In this document: one piece after another, positions 10,880 through 22,907 of the stretch
How the letters are laid out: every line of letters begins with the position of its first letter
Position numbering within the stretch: the first letter of the stretch is position 1
Assembly: GCA_022575985.1 (NCBI GenBank)
Contig: JAKSXM010000007.1
Span: forward strand, 55,582,501-55,646,500
DNA from: Anagrus nilaparvatae
Lineage: Eukaryota; Arthropoda; Insecta; Hymenoptera; Mymaridae
DNA: 64,000 nucleotides
Direction: 5' to 3'
Translations under genes and position numbers: made by a program
The notes under the pieces: generated by a model
Seen by the model: only the letters and a program-made list of their open reading frames with translations
Told to the model about the DNA's origin: nothing
Databases searched by the model: none

Positions 10880-12981
10880 TATGCTATATAGCGGCTATAG
10901 CTATCGAAGAACTCCTTTTAGATAGTACCTATTGCGTTGCAGCCTGTATATGCATTACATATATTTTACTTGATATACAATATACAAAAAACAAAATAGT
11001 ACATTTTATATGTAACTTGTCGTTTTCTTCTCTACCGATATGAGATTCCACATCATTGGTTATGGCAGTAACGCTTTACAAGACATTTTGTTTCTTTTTT
11101 ATATTGTCAAGTTTTTATTTATTTTTTTTTTTTAAGAATTTTTTTACATATATATAGAAAAACTTTATCTTTATATTATATGCATAAATCTTTTTTCTTG
11201 CTTGAGTGTGTTTATCTTTTATTTTAAAATATTTTTTATATTAATTTTTAGGTGTTTGTGAAAGTCTTATTACCTATTTTTAAATACCTTTAATTAATCA
11301 AATACATGTAAGTAATAATAATAAAACATGATTTCTTTGCTACTAGCTTTAAGCCAACTAGTAACTATTATAAGAATTTCAATAATCACATGCTTAACCT
11401 TTATTGTACGCTACTGTAGACCCCAGGCCATTTTCAAACTTATTATTTTGATATTTGTAACAAGTTTTATGATTTGGGCTACCAGTGGTAAAAATGGGCG
11501 CCTTTCACTGGCTATCAAGTGTAAGAATTTTTCGTTGCAGAATAATAAAAACTAGAAGGATTGAAAAATGGATACGTAAAATATCCAAGTAAAATATCAG
11601 TTTGTAGCAAGTGGAAAATTTTTAGCGAATAATATAAATCAATTTCTTATTTTATATTATTTTATAAAATATTCATTAAGTACTATCCAAAAAAGACTGC
11701 CTGTACAATAGCAAGAAAAAGAAATCATTCTGAAAAACTTTTTAAATAGATAATAGTTTTTTCGAAACCATTATTATAGTACTTAAATTACGTCTCGGAA
11801 AGAAAAAAATAATAGAAGTTCTAAGCCGAGATATCATGACCAGTCTTATCTTGAACAATTGATCTGATAAAACATTATATTATATTACTGCATAAATCTT
11901 TTCTATAAAAAAAAATTCAATTAACATTTAAATTTTTCACAATAAAAGTAAATATTTTAAGATTATTTCATTCTACACTTGTTATTTAATTAACAATCTT
12001 TTTGATATTTTTAATATTTATTTCTTTGTAATATTTATTTTTTACAGTAAATTAAATTGAATTTTAATTAAAATTGCTTTTAGAAAATTTGGTTGTATAC
12101 AGACTTTTTATTATTTTTTTCTATAAAAAAATTGCTTTTCCGAAGAATGATTCATAAAATACAGAACATTATTTAAATTTTCAACGTCAATAACATAAAA
12201 TGGATATAAAAAGAAAATTCTAAAAAAAGTACTAACATTTTAATGTTCACTTCACTTTACTTTTTAATTTTACTGTTACTATTAATGTTACAGTTGAATG
12301 AATATTGAAATGACAAATAAGACCACAAATAAGAGACTTGCATTAATATAAATAGGATGTCTGACGTTCAAAATGGACGTACTTAAAGAAAATCAACATT
12401 GATGGTATAAATCAATAAATAGAAGAACTGTAGTACCATACCCTCTAGCTATATAACCTAATGCTTTTATCTTTTAAAGGACATTTTCTTTTATATACAA
12501 ATACAAATGAAATATTCTCTTAAGTAATAAGAAAGACACATAAAGGAAAGTCATGTTGAGGTAACAGGTTAAAAAGTTTAAGAAGGATTTTAAAAAATAC
12601 TTCTGGTCTATTTTCTTTTTTTTTTTTTTTATTATTTCTCAAGTATTACCTAAGTACTATAAATAATGGGCTTAAAAGATTAAAAAAAAAAAAATAATGT
12701 CAAGATAAGAATCGATCAATTGAAATTTAGATGAGTAAAAGCAATATTAAGTGAAACCATTTATTTAAACTTTTTTTTTTTTGCATTTTTATAAATTTAT
12801 TTCTTAAAAGCAAAAAAAGAAAATTAATTTAAAAAATAAAGTCAATTATTAAAATGAGTAAGAAAAAAATAAATAAAATAAAAAACAAATAAAATGAAAG
12901 TAAATGTTGATGACAAGTATATTGTAGGTAATAAGTGATAGCAGTTACTTTGTTAAAATAAATGTTGGCAACAATAATAAC

Positions 12982-13015
<34 letters not shown>

Positions 13016-13019
13016 CTTT
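10880..13019. other. AT-rich intron DNA
   Basis: No element ends, inverted repeats or protein similarities recognised. A hydrophobic 75-codon frame at 11328-11555 has no identifiable motif. An (AAT)n microsatellite occupies about 12974-13014. Confidence 0.5.
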
Positions 13020-13440
13020 TATAAGTCTATGTATGCGGTATGCTAAAATGTTGTTTGTATTTAATGGGTATCTCGTTGCATCGCAAACATAATGTATATG
13101 TTTCTATACATAAGTTTATTGCCTTAGCAGAGAGAGAGTCCATGTTATTCAAGAGAAGAAGAGACATCAGCTCGAGTTTCAAAACGATACATAGAACAAT
13201 CGGGACGTCGTGTACATGTCTACATTGGTTTGGCCAACCCCATGCAGACTTCTCTCGTTCTTGAGACTTAATGAATGGGATGGTAGAGCTCAACTTGGCA
13301 AAGGCAAATGTGCCCTAGACTTTCTTTACTATGTATAATAGTTACATATAGTTTCAACACTCTCCCTCTCTCTCTTTTTCTCCTCTCTATCTATTCTTTT
13401 TCTCGTTACAGGTGTTTCCGCCCAATTTCCGCAAAAACTA
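13020..13440. other. Island of higher-complexity, GC-richer sequence; candidate conserved non-coding element
   Basis: Between the (AAT)n tract and about 13440 the base composition is visibly more balanced than its surroundings. There are no repeat relatives elsewhere in the window. Open frames exist on both strands (13040-13264 + and 13027-13293 -) but neither shows a known motif, so coding is not supported. A CT-rich tract (13362-13400) runs into tcgttacag at 13401-13411, which resembles a splice acceptor. It could be an enhancer, an ncRNA or an unrecognised alternative exon. Confidence 0.35.
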
Positions 13441-14893
13441 CAAGAAATATATTATCTTCTTAACAAAAACATTTATAAAATATATATGTATACAGCATGG
13501 CTATATCTATCCTTTTTTTTATTTTAAATAGCAAAGGCTATGTAAACTTTCATCTTATTTTTTAATAGGGTTTAACTTGATATTTATACCGTCTATTAAA
13601 GCTTTAAAGTAAAGTTTTACTATCAAAATTAAAACTGTCTATTTACATGACTTTTAAGTCCTTTGACATTTAAGGATGCGTTTTTAAGATAGATATTTTA
13701 AACTAAAGCTATAATGAGATATTCTAAGTTAATTTTTTTTTCGTTAAAGCTTCTTTTTAAATTATATACATTAACATATTTTAATTACGTTCTTTGAACA
13801 TAAGTAATTATGTATCCAAAGAGTAAGAATGATTTTCTTGAATATTTTTAATTATTTGTTGAATTTAGAGCTTGCAGCATATTAGAAATTAAAAATAAAG
13901 ATACAAATGCAATTGCTAAACGGGAAATTTCAGTCAATTTGGTTGAATATTCAGGCAATAAAATATCAAGAAAAAAAAATAGTAAATTTAAACTAGGGGT
14001 GAATAAAATATGCAATAAAAATTAAAAATAATAAGGGAAGAAAATGTAAAAATTTGAATTAACCTAAATTAGATAGAAATTGATGTCAAATCAATAAAAC
14101 ACATATTTTTGGAATTAATCAATACTTTTCAAAGTCTCTGAACTCAAAATTATTTAAAGTATACCTAAATCAATTGTTTTGAGTAAATTTCACCCCCTTT
14201 ATCTTTAAATAGGACACTCAGCTTTATACAACACTCCTTCCTATAAATATGTTTCATGTTAAAATTGTAATTAGCATAGCATAGCGTTTTATTAATAATA
14301 TTAAATTAAAACAGGAAATTTAAATAATCTGCAATAATTTTTAACTTGAAATAAATTTTAAATTTTCCATATTATATATATATATTCAAATATGAAAACC
14401 AATACGATATTTGTTATTATTTCATTTTTCTCTTTCTTCTTGAATATAATATGGCTAATAGCGATAACTATGTATGTATTAAAGGTTTATCTTTTATTTG
14501 GTTTCCACATTTGAACTTTAATGTAAGGAATAATCTGGGCCAGAGTATACATACAACGAAAATAATAACATATACACATGTATATATATATATATATATA
14601 TGTATAGTACTTGTCCAATTCACAAACCCATAGTATTTACACAACAAGCTTTCGTCCTCAACCACAGAGCGTTTGCATTGGAAATGAGAATGTATACAAA
14701 ATAGAAAGTCAAACTACTCTAATATATTATAAACGAACTTTTAAACGAAAATCGTTTGATAGCAATTTCTATATATACATATAAACATATATAGTTTAAC
14801 TTTTTCTCTATGTTTTCGCTCTTACCACTTGTATTTATAGCTTTCGAGGGGATAAAGCTAAAATGCATTTTTGTATATATATATATATATATA
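13441..14893. other. AT-rich intron DNA with (AT)n tracts and a family A remnant
   Basis: Mostly featureless. A 3' fragment of family A lies at 14111-14262. (AT)n tracts lie at about 14580-14600 and 14874-14894; the second is the insertion site of the next palindrome. Confidence 0.5.
14111..14262 (+). repeat. Family A repeat, 3' fragment (copy 4)
   Basis: Carries diverged aagtctctgaactcaaaatt units and the terminal cctataaatatgtttcatgt sequence followed by taa. The 5' hairpin part is missing. Confidence 0.5.
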
Positions 14894-17351
14894 TGGGCAC
14901 GTCCAGGGAAGCACGACCAGCCGAAAAATAAAAACTGAAAAAAAAATTTTTTTTGTGTCACTTTTTACCTGAGATTTGTGAAACCGCTCCTATTTTACAC
15001 TTCCTGATGCATAATTTTGAGATACGGCTGCTCCAAAATTGGATTTTTTCATTTTTTTGATTTCAGCTTCCCAGTTCAACCTAAAATAACTATGAACCAT
15101 TTAACTTTTTATATATACATATGATTGGAAAAAAGTTGTATTCTTACCTGGACTACTCAAAAAAAAAAAAAAATTTCCATTTTGACCCTTTTCACTTTTT
15201 TTCCTTCTCGACGGTGGCTTTGAAACATCCAGAAAACTTGTTTCGCCATGATTTTTTTTACTTTTTTTTTTCTCAAAATTTACCTTAAAGGGTCTAATTA
15301 ATGTCCTGAAAATCCTGGGATGTGATATGCCATGATCGGTCCACAATCTTAAATTTTAGTTGTTTAATTTACCTAAAAATGATCAAAAATGTAAAAATTT
15401 AGGAGTAAAATTTAAAAAAAATTAAATTAGACCTTACCAACATGTTTACACTTGAAAATCTTCATCTCCTGGACCACATGAATATATTACAGCATAAAAG
15501 TAAGTCTGGATACTTTTCCTGGAGCTGGATCACCTAGAAACAACCTCGCGTCACCATCCAAAAATTAAAAAAAATCTGTAAAAAAAAGAAATAAGTGAAC
15601 AAATTAGTCTTCAAATTACTATAAACTATTAAAATAGACTAAAAACTACTTGAAGTAACTTACCACAAATAATTTGGACTAATACAAATCAAAATTGGCC
15701 CCAAGTCTAGCATCTGTAAGCGCAACCATCCAACCCAGTTCTTGTAAAAAGTCTGAAAACATTAAATAAAAATTAATACACTTAAAAAATATAATTTTAT
15801 ACTTTTTCTTATACCTAAATAAATAATAAAAATATTTTTGTTTAGAATCCTGTACCACAAAACCTGAAAAAAAAAACACAAAGTATCAAACTCCACATAA
15901 ATTTAAAAAAAAATAATAAAACACTGTTACATATCTGACACTTTATTCATTATTTTAAACTAATAATAAAAAAATATTTAAGAATAAAATTCATTAATAA
16001 CAATTAATTATGTTGTATAAAAATCACAAGTAAATAAACCACATGTTGATCTTAAAATAACGTCTGCTAGAACTAGATATCAGTAACTTTAAGGCTGAAA
16101 CGCAAGCATAATGGCAGATGGGACTATTTATCTATATGCTTGCGTTTCATCCTTAAAGTTACTGATATCTAATTCTAGCAGACGTTATTTTAAGATCAAC
16201 ATGTGGTTTATTTACTTGTGATTTTTATACAACATAATTAATTGTTATTAATGAATTTTATTCTTAAATATTTTTTTATTATTAGTTTAAAATAATGAAT
16301 AAAGTGTCAGATATGTAACAGTGTTTTATTATTTTTTTTTAAATTTATGTGGAGTTTGATACTTTGTGTTTTTTTTTTCAGGTTTTGTGGTACAGGATTC
16401 TAAACAAAAATATTTTTATTATTTATTTAGGTATAAGAAAAAGTATAAAATTATATTTTTTAAGTGTATTAATTTTTATTTAATGTTTTCAGACTTTTTA
16501 CAAGAACTGGGTTGGATGGTTGCGCTTACAGATGCTAGACTTGGGGCCAATTTTGATTTGTATTAGTCCAAATTATTTGTGGTAAGTTACTTCAAGTAGT
16601 TTTTAGTCTATTTTAATAGTTTATAGTAATTTGAAGACTAATTTGTTCACTTATTTCTTTTTTTTACAGATTTTTTTTAATTTTTGGATGGTGACGCGAG
16701 GTTGTTTCTAGGTGATCCAGCTCCAGGAAAAGTATCCAGACTTACTTTTATGCTGTAATATATTCATGTGGTCCAGGAGATGAAGATTTTCAAGTGTAAA
16801 CATGTTGGTAAGGTCTAATTTAATTTTTTTTAAATTTTACTCCTAAATTTTTACATTTTTGATCATTTTTAGGTAAATTAAACAACTAAAATTTAAGATT
16901 GTGGACCGATCATGGCATATCACATCCCAGGATTTTCAGGACATTAATTAGACCCTTTAAGGTAAATTTTGAGAAAAAAAAAAGTAAAAAAAATCATGGC
17001 GAAACAAGTTTTCTGGATGTTTCAAAGCCACCGTCGAGAAGGAAAAAAAGTGAAAAGGGTCAAAATGGAAATTTTTTTTTTTTTTTGAGTAGTCCAGGTA
17101 AGAATACAACTTTTTTCCAATCATATGTATATATAAAAAGTTAAATGGTTCATAGTTATTTTAGGTTGAACTGGGAAGTTGAAATCAAAAAAATGAAAAA
17201 ATCCAATTTTGGAGCAGCCGTATCTCAAAATTATGCATCAGGAAGTGTAAAATAGGAGTGGTTTCACAAATCCTAGGTAAAAAGTGACACAAAAAAAATT
17301 TTTTTTTCAGTTTTTATTTTTCGGCTGGTCGTGCTTCCCTGGACGTGCCCA
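14894..17351. mobile_element. 2,458-bp palindromic foldback element with mirrored exon-like arms (E2)
   Basis: Ends TGGGCACGTCCAGGGAAGCA and complement, flanked by TA within an (AT)n tract. The arms are 14894-16110 and 16135-17351, both 1,217 bp, around a 24-bp loop, so there is no net indel between them. Open frames of 66 and 81 codons are identical in both arms, showing near-identity over long stretches. The short element at 48068-52237 shares its terminal ~215 bp. No transposase was recognised. Read outward from the centre, each arm contains an ordered series of splice-like acceptors and donors (see the entry at 16382-16971). Confidence 0.85.
16382..16971 (+). other. Exon/intron-like series in the right arm of E2 (mirrored on the minus strand in the left arm)
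   Basis: Four exon-like blocks are bounded by consensus signals: 16382-16430 (after a T-run and cag, before gtataa), 16493-16581 (after aatgttttcag, before gtaagt), 16670-16807 (after tttttttacag, before gtaagg) and 16873-16971 (after catttttag, before gtaaat). A further donor, gtaaga, is at 17098. Blocks are 49-138 nt and the introns 62-88 nt, typical of short insect introns. Joined blocks do not give a long reading frame: one frame runs across the first two blocks and stops at the end of the second. So this is either captured host gene pieces, a decayed transposon gene, or a non-coding spliced RNA. No family is recognised. Confidence 0.4.
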
Positions 17352-17890
17352 TATATAGATTTTTTCAAATGTTTGTGGTTTATGGAAAGTATCATATCCA
17401 ATAATTATATTTGTGGTCATGACATGAAAATATTTAAATTAGATTACCGCGAACATTAGTGAGACTGAGCGAAGCCACTGCAATCCTTATAAAGCTTAAA
17501 ATTATGATTTCTTATAAAAAAATGATTTAAAAGATAAGTAGTACTATTATTATTAATAATAAATGTTCGTTCATTTTAAATTTAAATGATTTAACATAAA
17601 AATAATTACTATTTTTTTCATTAATAATGATATAAATAAATAAATGCTTATAAATTTAATAAAAAAAACACTTTATTGAATTATTTAATGTATGAAATAT
17701 AATTTTTCATAGTGTGTTGATATTTTAATGAATATCGTTTTCTAATTTGTGTAAAAACTTTTGTTTGTCCTTAAAAGAAGCGCATTGACGAATAGAGTCG
17801 TATCTATATTTATTATAATCTTTTATTAAAATTAAATGGTTAATTGATTTAACTCAACTTAATCCTACGTAAGTTATGCCTAATTGTTTT

Positions 17891-18802
17891 TCACGTACTG
17901 TCTCCTATATGAAGAAACATTTTATGAATAGTCTGTCCTTCGGACTTGTGTATTGTTATCGAATAAGATAACATAAGTGGAATTTGTGTTCTGCTGCATT
18001 CTATTTTATTATGCGGCCATGTACGGGTTAGTAAAATTATCGGAAACAAATTTTTATATAAATATGGTCCTCGGTAATTGTCAAATTCTAGCATGATTGC
18101 TTCTTGTAATTGCGGCGGTAAATCATTGTCAGAATAAATTATTTCTCTAACATGACCTAAAGTACCATTGATTAAACCTCCAGCAGTCCATAAGTTTGCC
18201 CTTAACATTACACGATAATTTTTAGATAAATATAGGATATTTTGTAATTCTGAAGCTTTTTCATCCGAGCAACTCATGTATACATTGGGTACATTTGTAC
18301 CTATAATGCGAGCTACTGCGTTTCCTGTTTTTTTTAAATATTTTTCGTTATGTGCATCTGCTTCTGTGCATTTCGGGTATAAGTGTATTGCATTTTCAAA
18401 TAAATCTAATTCATTTTTTGGTATTATGGTTTTCTGTCTGTTATGTAATGCTTCATAATTTTCCTGGGACAATTCTTCGTTTGCAATTTTATCCAACAGT
18501 TTAGAGTATGGCATTTGATTACCTTCTTGCCGGTGTGCATTTTTTAAACAGTATTTCTGAAACCCATTAAAAACAAGTTTTCCCTGTGATTGCATTTTGT
18601 CCTGTGAATGTTTTTTTGTACTAAATATTGCTGTATCTCCTACTGGTATTAATTGGTTATAATCGCCGAATAAGTAGATTATTAATCCACGGAATGGTTC
18701 ATCAATTTCATTAGCAAAAATTTCTCTTCCCTGTGATTCTATTTGGTATAAAGTGCGTAAACCTATTAATGACATTTCGTCAATTATTTCTTCTTTTGTC
18801 AC
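17891..18802 (-). pseudogene. Helitron PIF1-like helicase, C-terminal portion
   Basis: A 303-codon open frame. Visible PIF1/RecD-like motifs in order: Walker B in IIDEMSLIGL near the start, motif III GDYNQLIPVGD, motif IV NAHRQ, and TIHKSEGQT near the end. Walker A is missing because the sequence upstream has been deleted, so it cannot hydrolyse ATP. The frame continues to a stop without the YVGLSR motif seen in the other copy, so the C-terminus is also lost or shifted. It matches the + strand copy at 34801-36594 closely at the protein level. It is transposon-derived and not a host PIF1 gene, because it sits directly behind a Helitron Rep fragment and before the Helitron 3' end. Confidence 0.8.
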
Positions 18803-19592
18803 TTATATTTGGATTCTCATTTGGACATAATATTTTATATAAATCATTCCATTGATGATCTGCAGCACTACGTGTAAATAATATTGTTGGTTTTTTCAAC
18901 TGTTTAACCATGGTAATAAGTTCGGCACTCCGTTGAAACCAATAACTATTGGTAGATCTTATTTTAGAAGAATAAACCATAATTTGTTTCCAGAAGTTTT
19001 TATCCTTTTCTAATTTGTTTTTTAATTGTTTTACAGTGCACTCTTGTAATTTCGATTTGTTCACGTAAATTCCTGCTTTTTGTAATATTCCATTACCTAT
19101 AACGGTATTTAAACAAAAAAATCTGAATCTTGGATCTTGTGCGAACATTTTATCTTTATATTTCATAAGATGTTTGAAATATTGATCTAAAATTTCTCTA
19201 ATTTGTGAAAAGTCTGCTATCCCTCGAAATAAATGCGGGAATGCACAAGCTATGTAACCTTCCGTTGTGAATTCATTAATTGGATCGTTTTCTAATGTTG
19301 GGTAATTTAGATGTAATTTTTGGTTTATCTTATGATCTTGATTAATAATATATATATCTGGTATATTTGTTTCAGTTATTGTTTTATCATAAATTTCAGA
19401 TGAATTATTTGATTTGTTAGAATTATTTTCTGTATTTTCTATTATATTAATGTCTAAAGATTGTAATGCGTTAGATATGTTTCCATTAATTGGTAATTGT
19501 TTTAAAATATCTTCATCTATTTCTATATTTTTGTAATATATATTATTTAATTTAAGCCATACAAACGCATTTTTAATTTTTTCAGAACGCAC
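18780..19592 (-). pseudogene. Helitron Rep protein, N-terminal portion (Helitron-like N domain)
   Basis: A 270-codon open frame. It contains the Helitron-specific region before the HUH nuclease: YIACAFPHLFRGIADF, REILDQYFKHLMKYKD, DPRFRFFCLN, then STNSYWFQRSAELITMVKQL and RSAADHQWNDLYKILCP. The frame then stops at ISDKRRNN just as the helicase frame begins, 20 bp of overlap in another frame. The HUH motif, the tyrosine motif and the helicase N-terminus, all present or traceable in the + copy, are gone. The junction is therefore an internal deletion fused out of frame. The start is not a real initiation site; the true N-terminus is not visible. Confidence 0.8.
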
Positions 19593-19765
19593 TTTGAAAT
19601 CACTAAAAAAAACTTGTGTATTTTTATGAAAAATTAATGTAGATGGTAATTTATTTGGATGTATACATGCAGAAATATATGAGACAGAAATAGCGGCATT
19701 AAATAAAGTCAGAAAAAGCGACCACGCATACTCCGCTTTTTGTGGATTCTATGCCAGAATTTCAG

Positions 19766-19822
19766 AATAAAAATCACGTGACAGTTTAAAATGTTGAGCG
19801 TCACGTGGTTTTTATGTAAAAC
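19766..19822. repeat. Short inverted repeat around CACGTGAC
   Basis: The sequence aaaaatcacgtgac and its complement gtcacgtggttttta are separated by about 17 bp, forming a 14-15 bp stem. It may be the end or remnant of a small element just beyond the Helitron fragment. Confidence 0.5.
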
Positions 19823-22800
19823 TTTTTGAAAAATAAAACTATTTAGCATTCAAATGCTCTATTTTCTTTGTTTTAACCCAAAAAAAAATTTCCTTTGCTT
19901 GTTTTAATTCCAATTTTACTGATTTTTGATTTTCAATTAATTGCCTAAAAAGTACACGAATGCCATTCAGGGTACAAAACTAGATTATTTGACCGTAAAA
20001 TTTTTAGTTATAATATTATTTGGAATCACTATAGTTAAAAATAATACCAAACGATTTTTAAATTCTATGTACTGTATTAGAGATAAAAAAATAACACAAA
20101 TTTTGTGTACCTCATAAAACATTAATTTATTACGTAAAATTTGTCAGTTATTTTGGCTCAAAAAATTTCCAAAACCGGCCATTTTCTGTTTTGGATTTTA
20201 TATTATATATAATAAATTTAGACGTAAATATTTTAATATTATAAATTGGCCCAAAAAATTTATTTTTATAGTATAATACGTATCAACTATAAAATTTATT
20301 CAATAAGTAAAATTTTGTCAATCAATTACAGATATATGTCTCTGTACATAGACAATTATAAAATTTATAAAATAAATCATAATATTTTTGTATAATAATT
20401 TACTCGATTCGGGATGTTTTTTAAAAATATTTTTATATTTTTGACAATTTATTTTATTGAATAATACATTATATTATTATCAATTAATTAATTTGTAGCT
20501 TTATTTATTTTTTTTAATTAAAAAAAATATTTCACGAAATTATTATTATAATTTTTTTTCCAAAAAAAAAGACACATACTAGTTTTTTTAGCAACTTTTT
20601 TTAGCTTCTATTAGTTTAGCTTTAAGACCAAAATTTTTATGATAAAAGAAACCAAATACTTTTTTTAGTGAAATGACCTGGATCAACTCTTGTATTTAGA
20701 GTCTACAAATTTTGATTTTTACAGGGCACATTTACACGATAAAAAAAGTCGAAAAAATCATAATATGTTGATATTTTTTTTAAACCTTATTAAAAGAATC
20801 TGGATTTTTTGTTTGCATGAAGTAGAGCTTTTTTTTTAAGTAATAAATGGTCTGAATATATCTTAATTATTAGTAAAATTTAATTGTAAATAATTATTAT
20901 AGTTTCTCTTTGCCAAAGTATATTTAGTATCTTCTGTCAGTATTTAATCTTAATTAAAAATAATTATGCAAATCCAAAATAATTATTAATACTTTGAATT
21001 TGATTTACGGTATTAATTTCATATATTTTGATATTATATAAAGAAAAAAAATAAGAATAATGAAAATATTATTCATTTATTTTTTATTGAATACATAAAA
21101 TTTTAAAAAAAGTTTATTTTTATGGTACATAGACATTACTATTGTTATTAATTATTTAAAACCAGTGTAGCAAGCCAATTTCATCAAGTAATAACAAAAT
21201 GAAACTGGTATGCTTCAAAAGTATTGAATACCTAAAAATTGAATATAGACTAAAATTTTCTATATACGAAAATTTGAACAAACAAAAAATATTAAAAAAA
21301 ATTTAACTGGACTTTCAATAACTTTTTATAAATAAAAAAAAAATTTTTATTTAGTAAACATTTTGGTAAATTATTTTTGTCCATTTTATTATTACCTTTT
21401 TTTTGATTCCAACATAAATAAATGAAAATTCTTTTGAAAATATTTCTGTTAATTACTTTTATTTAGACTCATGTAAATAAAATTGAAAATGTTTTATTTT
21501 TTTGTTGTTTAATTTTAATAAACTTTTTCATGAAAAATATTATTGAATAATAATATGCAATAGGAATTCGTTCTGGAATCCCGGTACTAGGGTTAAGAAT
21601 TTATTTATAAATTAATTAGCAAGGCGTAAAATTTTTTTTAGTGGCCAACTTTGTGGCAAATAAGAAATTTCACTTAAAATCTGTGTCAAATATTTTTTAT
21701 GAACTGCTCATGCGCTAGGAAACCAATATTTAAGGCTTAACTCTGCTAGAAGACCAACAGGATTCAGGAAGAAAATTCAAGTGTCTGCAACGGGGATATT
21801 TAGTCTAGCAGAGTCAGGCCTTAAACGTTGATTTTCTCTGATTTTCTCTTGAATGCAAAGTTAAAAAAAACGTTTGTGAATAATTTTCCGCATTATCAAA
21901 ATTAGAAATTAATAAAATTTATTTATTGAAATCTGTGCCACTGAAATATTCGAAATGATTTTCAATTTAAAAATTTCAAAACTGGTAATTTTTTTGAAAA
22001 CCAAATTCTAAACTTTGCTTTCCTACTTTTTGAAAAAATTGATTCAATACTTCAAAATTTTTAATTTTTGAATTACTCACCAGTGAAATTTAATTGGTTG
22101 CCTTACTTTGAAAAACAGCAATTCTGCATTTTGAATAACGCCTAAGAGAATATTTTTTAGTGTCGCAAAAAAAATAAAAAAAGTTTTATTTGAAAAATTT
22201 TTTTCTCAAATCTTCATACCCCCTAAATTTTCATAGAATCTTCAAAATAAGATCATTTTATTTAGAGTTAATAATACTTTTAAAAACAGGAAAATTATTG
22301 GAAAAAAGTGATCAAAAAATTCTCTGCTTTCTTGAAACCTTCTTAATTTTTTGCAAAAGAGAACTTATGCAATACTTTTTCATTCAAAATCTTTATTATT
22401 ATGTGCCTTTTCCAGAATTCAACCAAAAAAATATTCCCTCACCCCTATTATTTGCTGAAGAAAAATGTTAAAAAAGGTCTTTTTTCTGTAAAATAAAGAT
22501 TGAAAAGTAAAGTATAATCACGTTTTCTTCATTTTTTTTTTACATTCGTGGTTAGTTATTATTCATTTTTACCCTTGCGAAAGGTCAGTGAATTATATAA
22601 AGGTAAAAATGCGATAAAACATTTTTAAATACAAAAGTAAAAAAAAAATGAAATAATTATACTTATGTTAGCTCTCATATTTTTTTTATTTTTTCTTACT
22701 TTCAGGGTATTTTCACCCTCTATAAGTAGCTCTAGTATTAGTACGTAACAACTTTTAATAAAATTAACCCAATATTTTGTTACTGTTTGTTACTTACTTT

Positions 22801-22907
22801 TTAAAAAATGGCAGTTATCATTAGTTCTAAAATATGCAACAAAAAACCTTAAAAGCGGCAGCAGTTATATAGGAGCAAGAGTTCTTTCCTATTTCTTAAC
22901 TAAATAC
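19823..22907. other. Very AT-rich intron DNA
   Basis: No protein family recognised; long frames such as 22190-22471 look random. One inverted repeat (21721-21834) is listed separately. Confidence 0.5.
21721..21834. repeat. Inverted repeat with ~30-bp arms
   Basis: Left arm aaccaatatttaaggcttaa followed by ctctgctaga; the right arm is the complement (tctagcagagtcaggcctta and on), with a ~50-bp spacer. Candidate miniature element or hairpin. Confidence 0.5.

Larger units (their letters stand above)
17439..19600 (-). mobile_element. Internally deleted Helitron, minus strand
   Basis: On the minus strand the element ends in CTAA followed by T (17439-17442, flank at 17438), as Helitrons do at A|T targets. 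The preceding ~35 bp (tggcttcgctcag...ttcgcggtaat) align with the 3' end of the + strand Helitron that finishes at 36890. It encodes a Rep N-terminal portion and a PIF1-like helicase C-terminal portion with the middle deleted. The 5' end is not visible; the boundary near 19600 is a guess. Confidence 0.7.

Noticed and set aside
11328..11555. Hydrophobic 75-codon ORF as a membrane protein gene
   Set aside because: AT-rich DNA commonly encodes Ile/Leu/Phe runs; no motif, promoter or homologue recognised.
15101..17144. Pairs of identical 66- and 81-codon ORFs on opposite strands
   Set aside because: They are the same DNA seen twice because of the palindrome. They cross the exon-like boundaries and lack any recognised motif.
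22190..22471. 93-codon ORF
   Set aside because: Composition typical of random AT-rich sequence; no domain.
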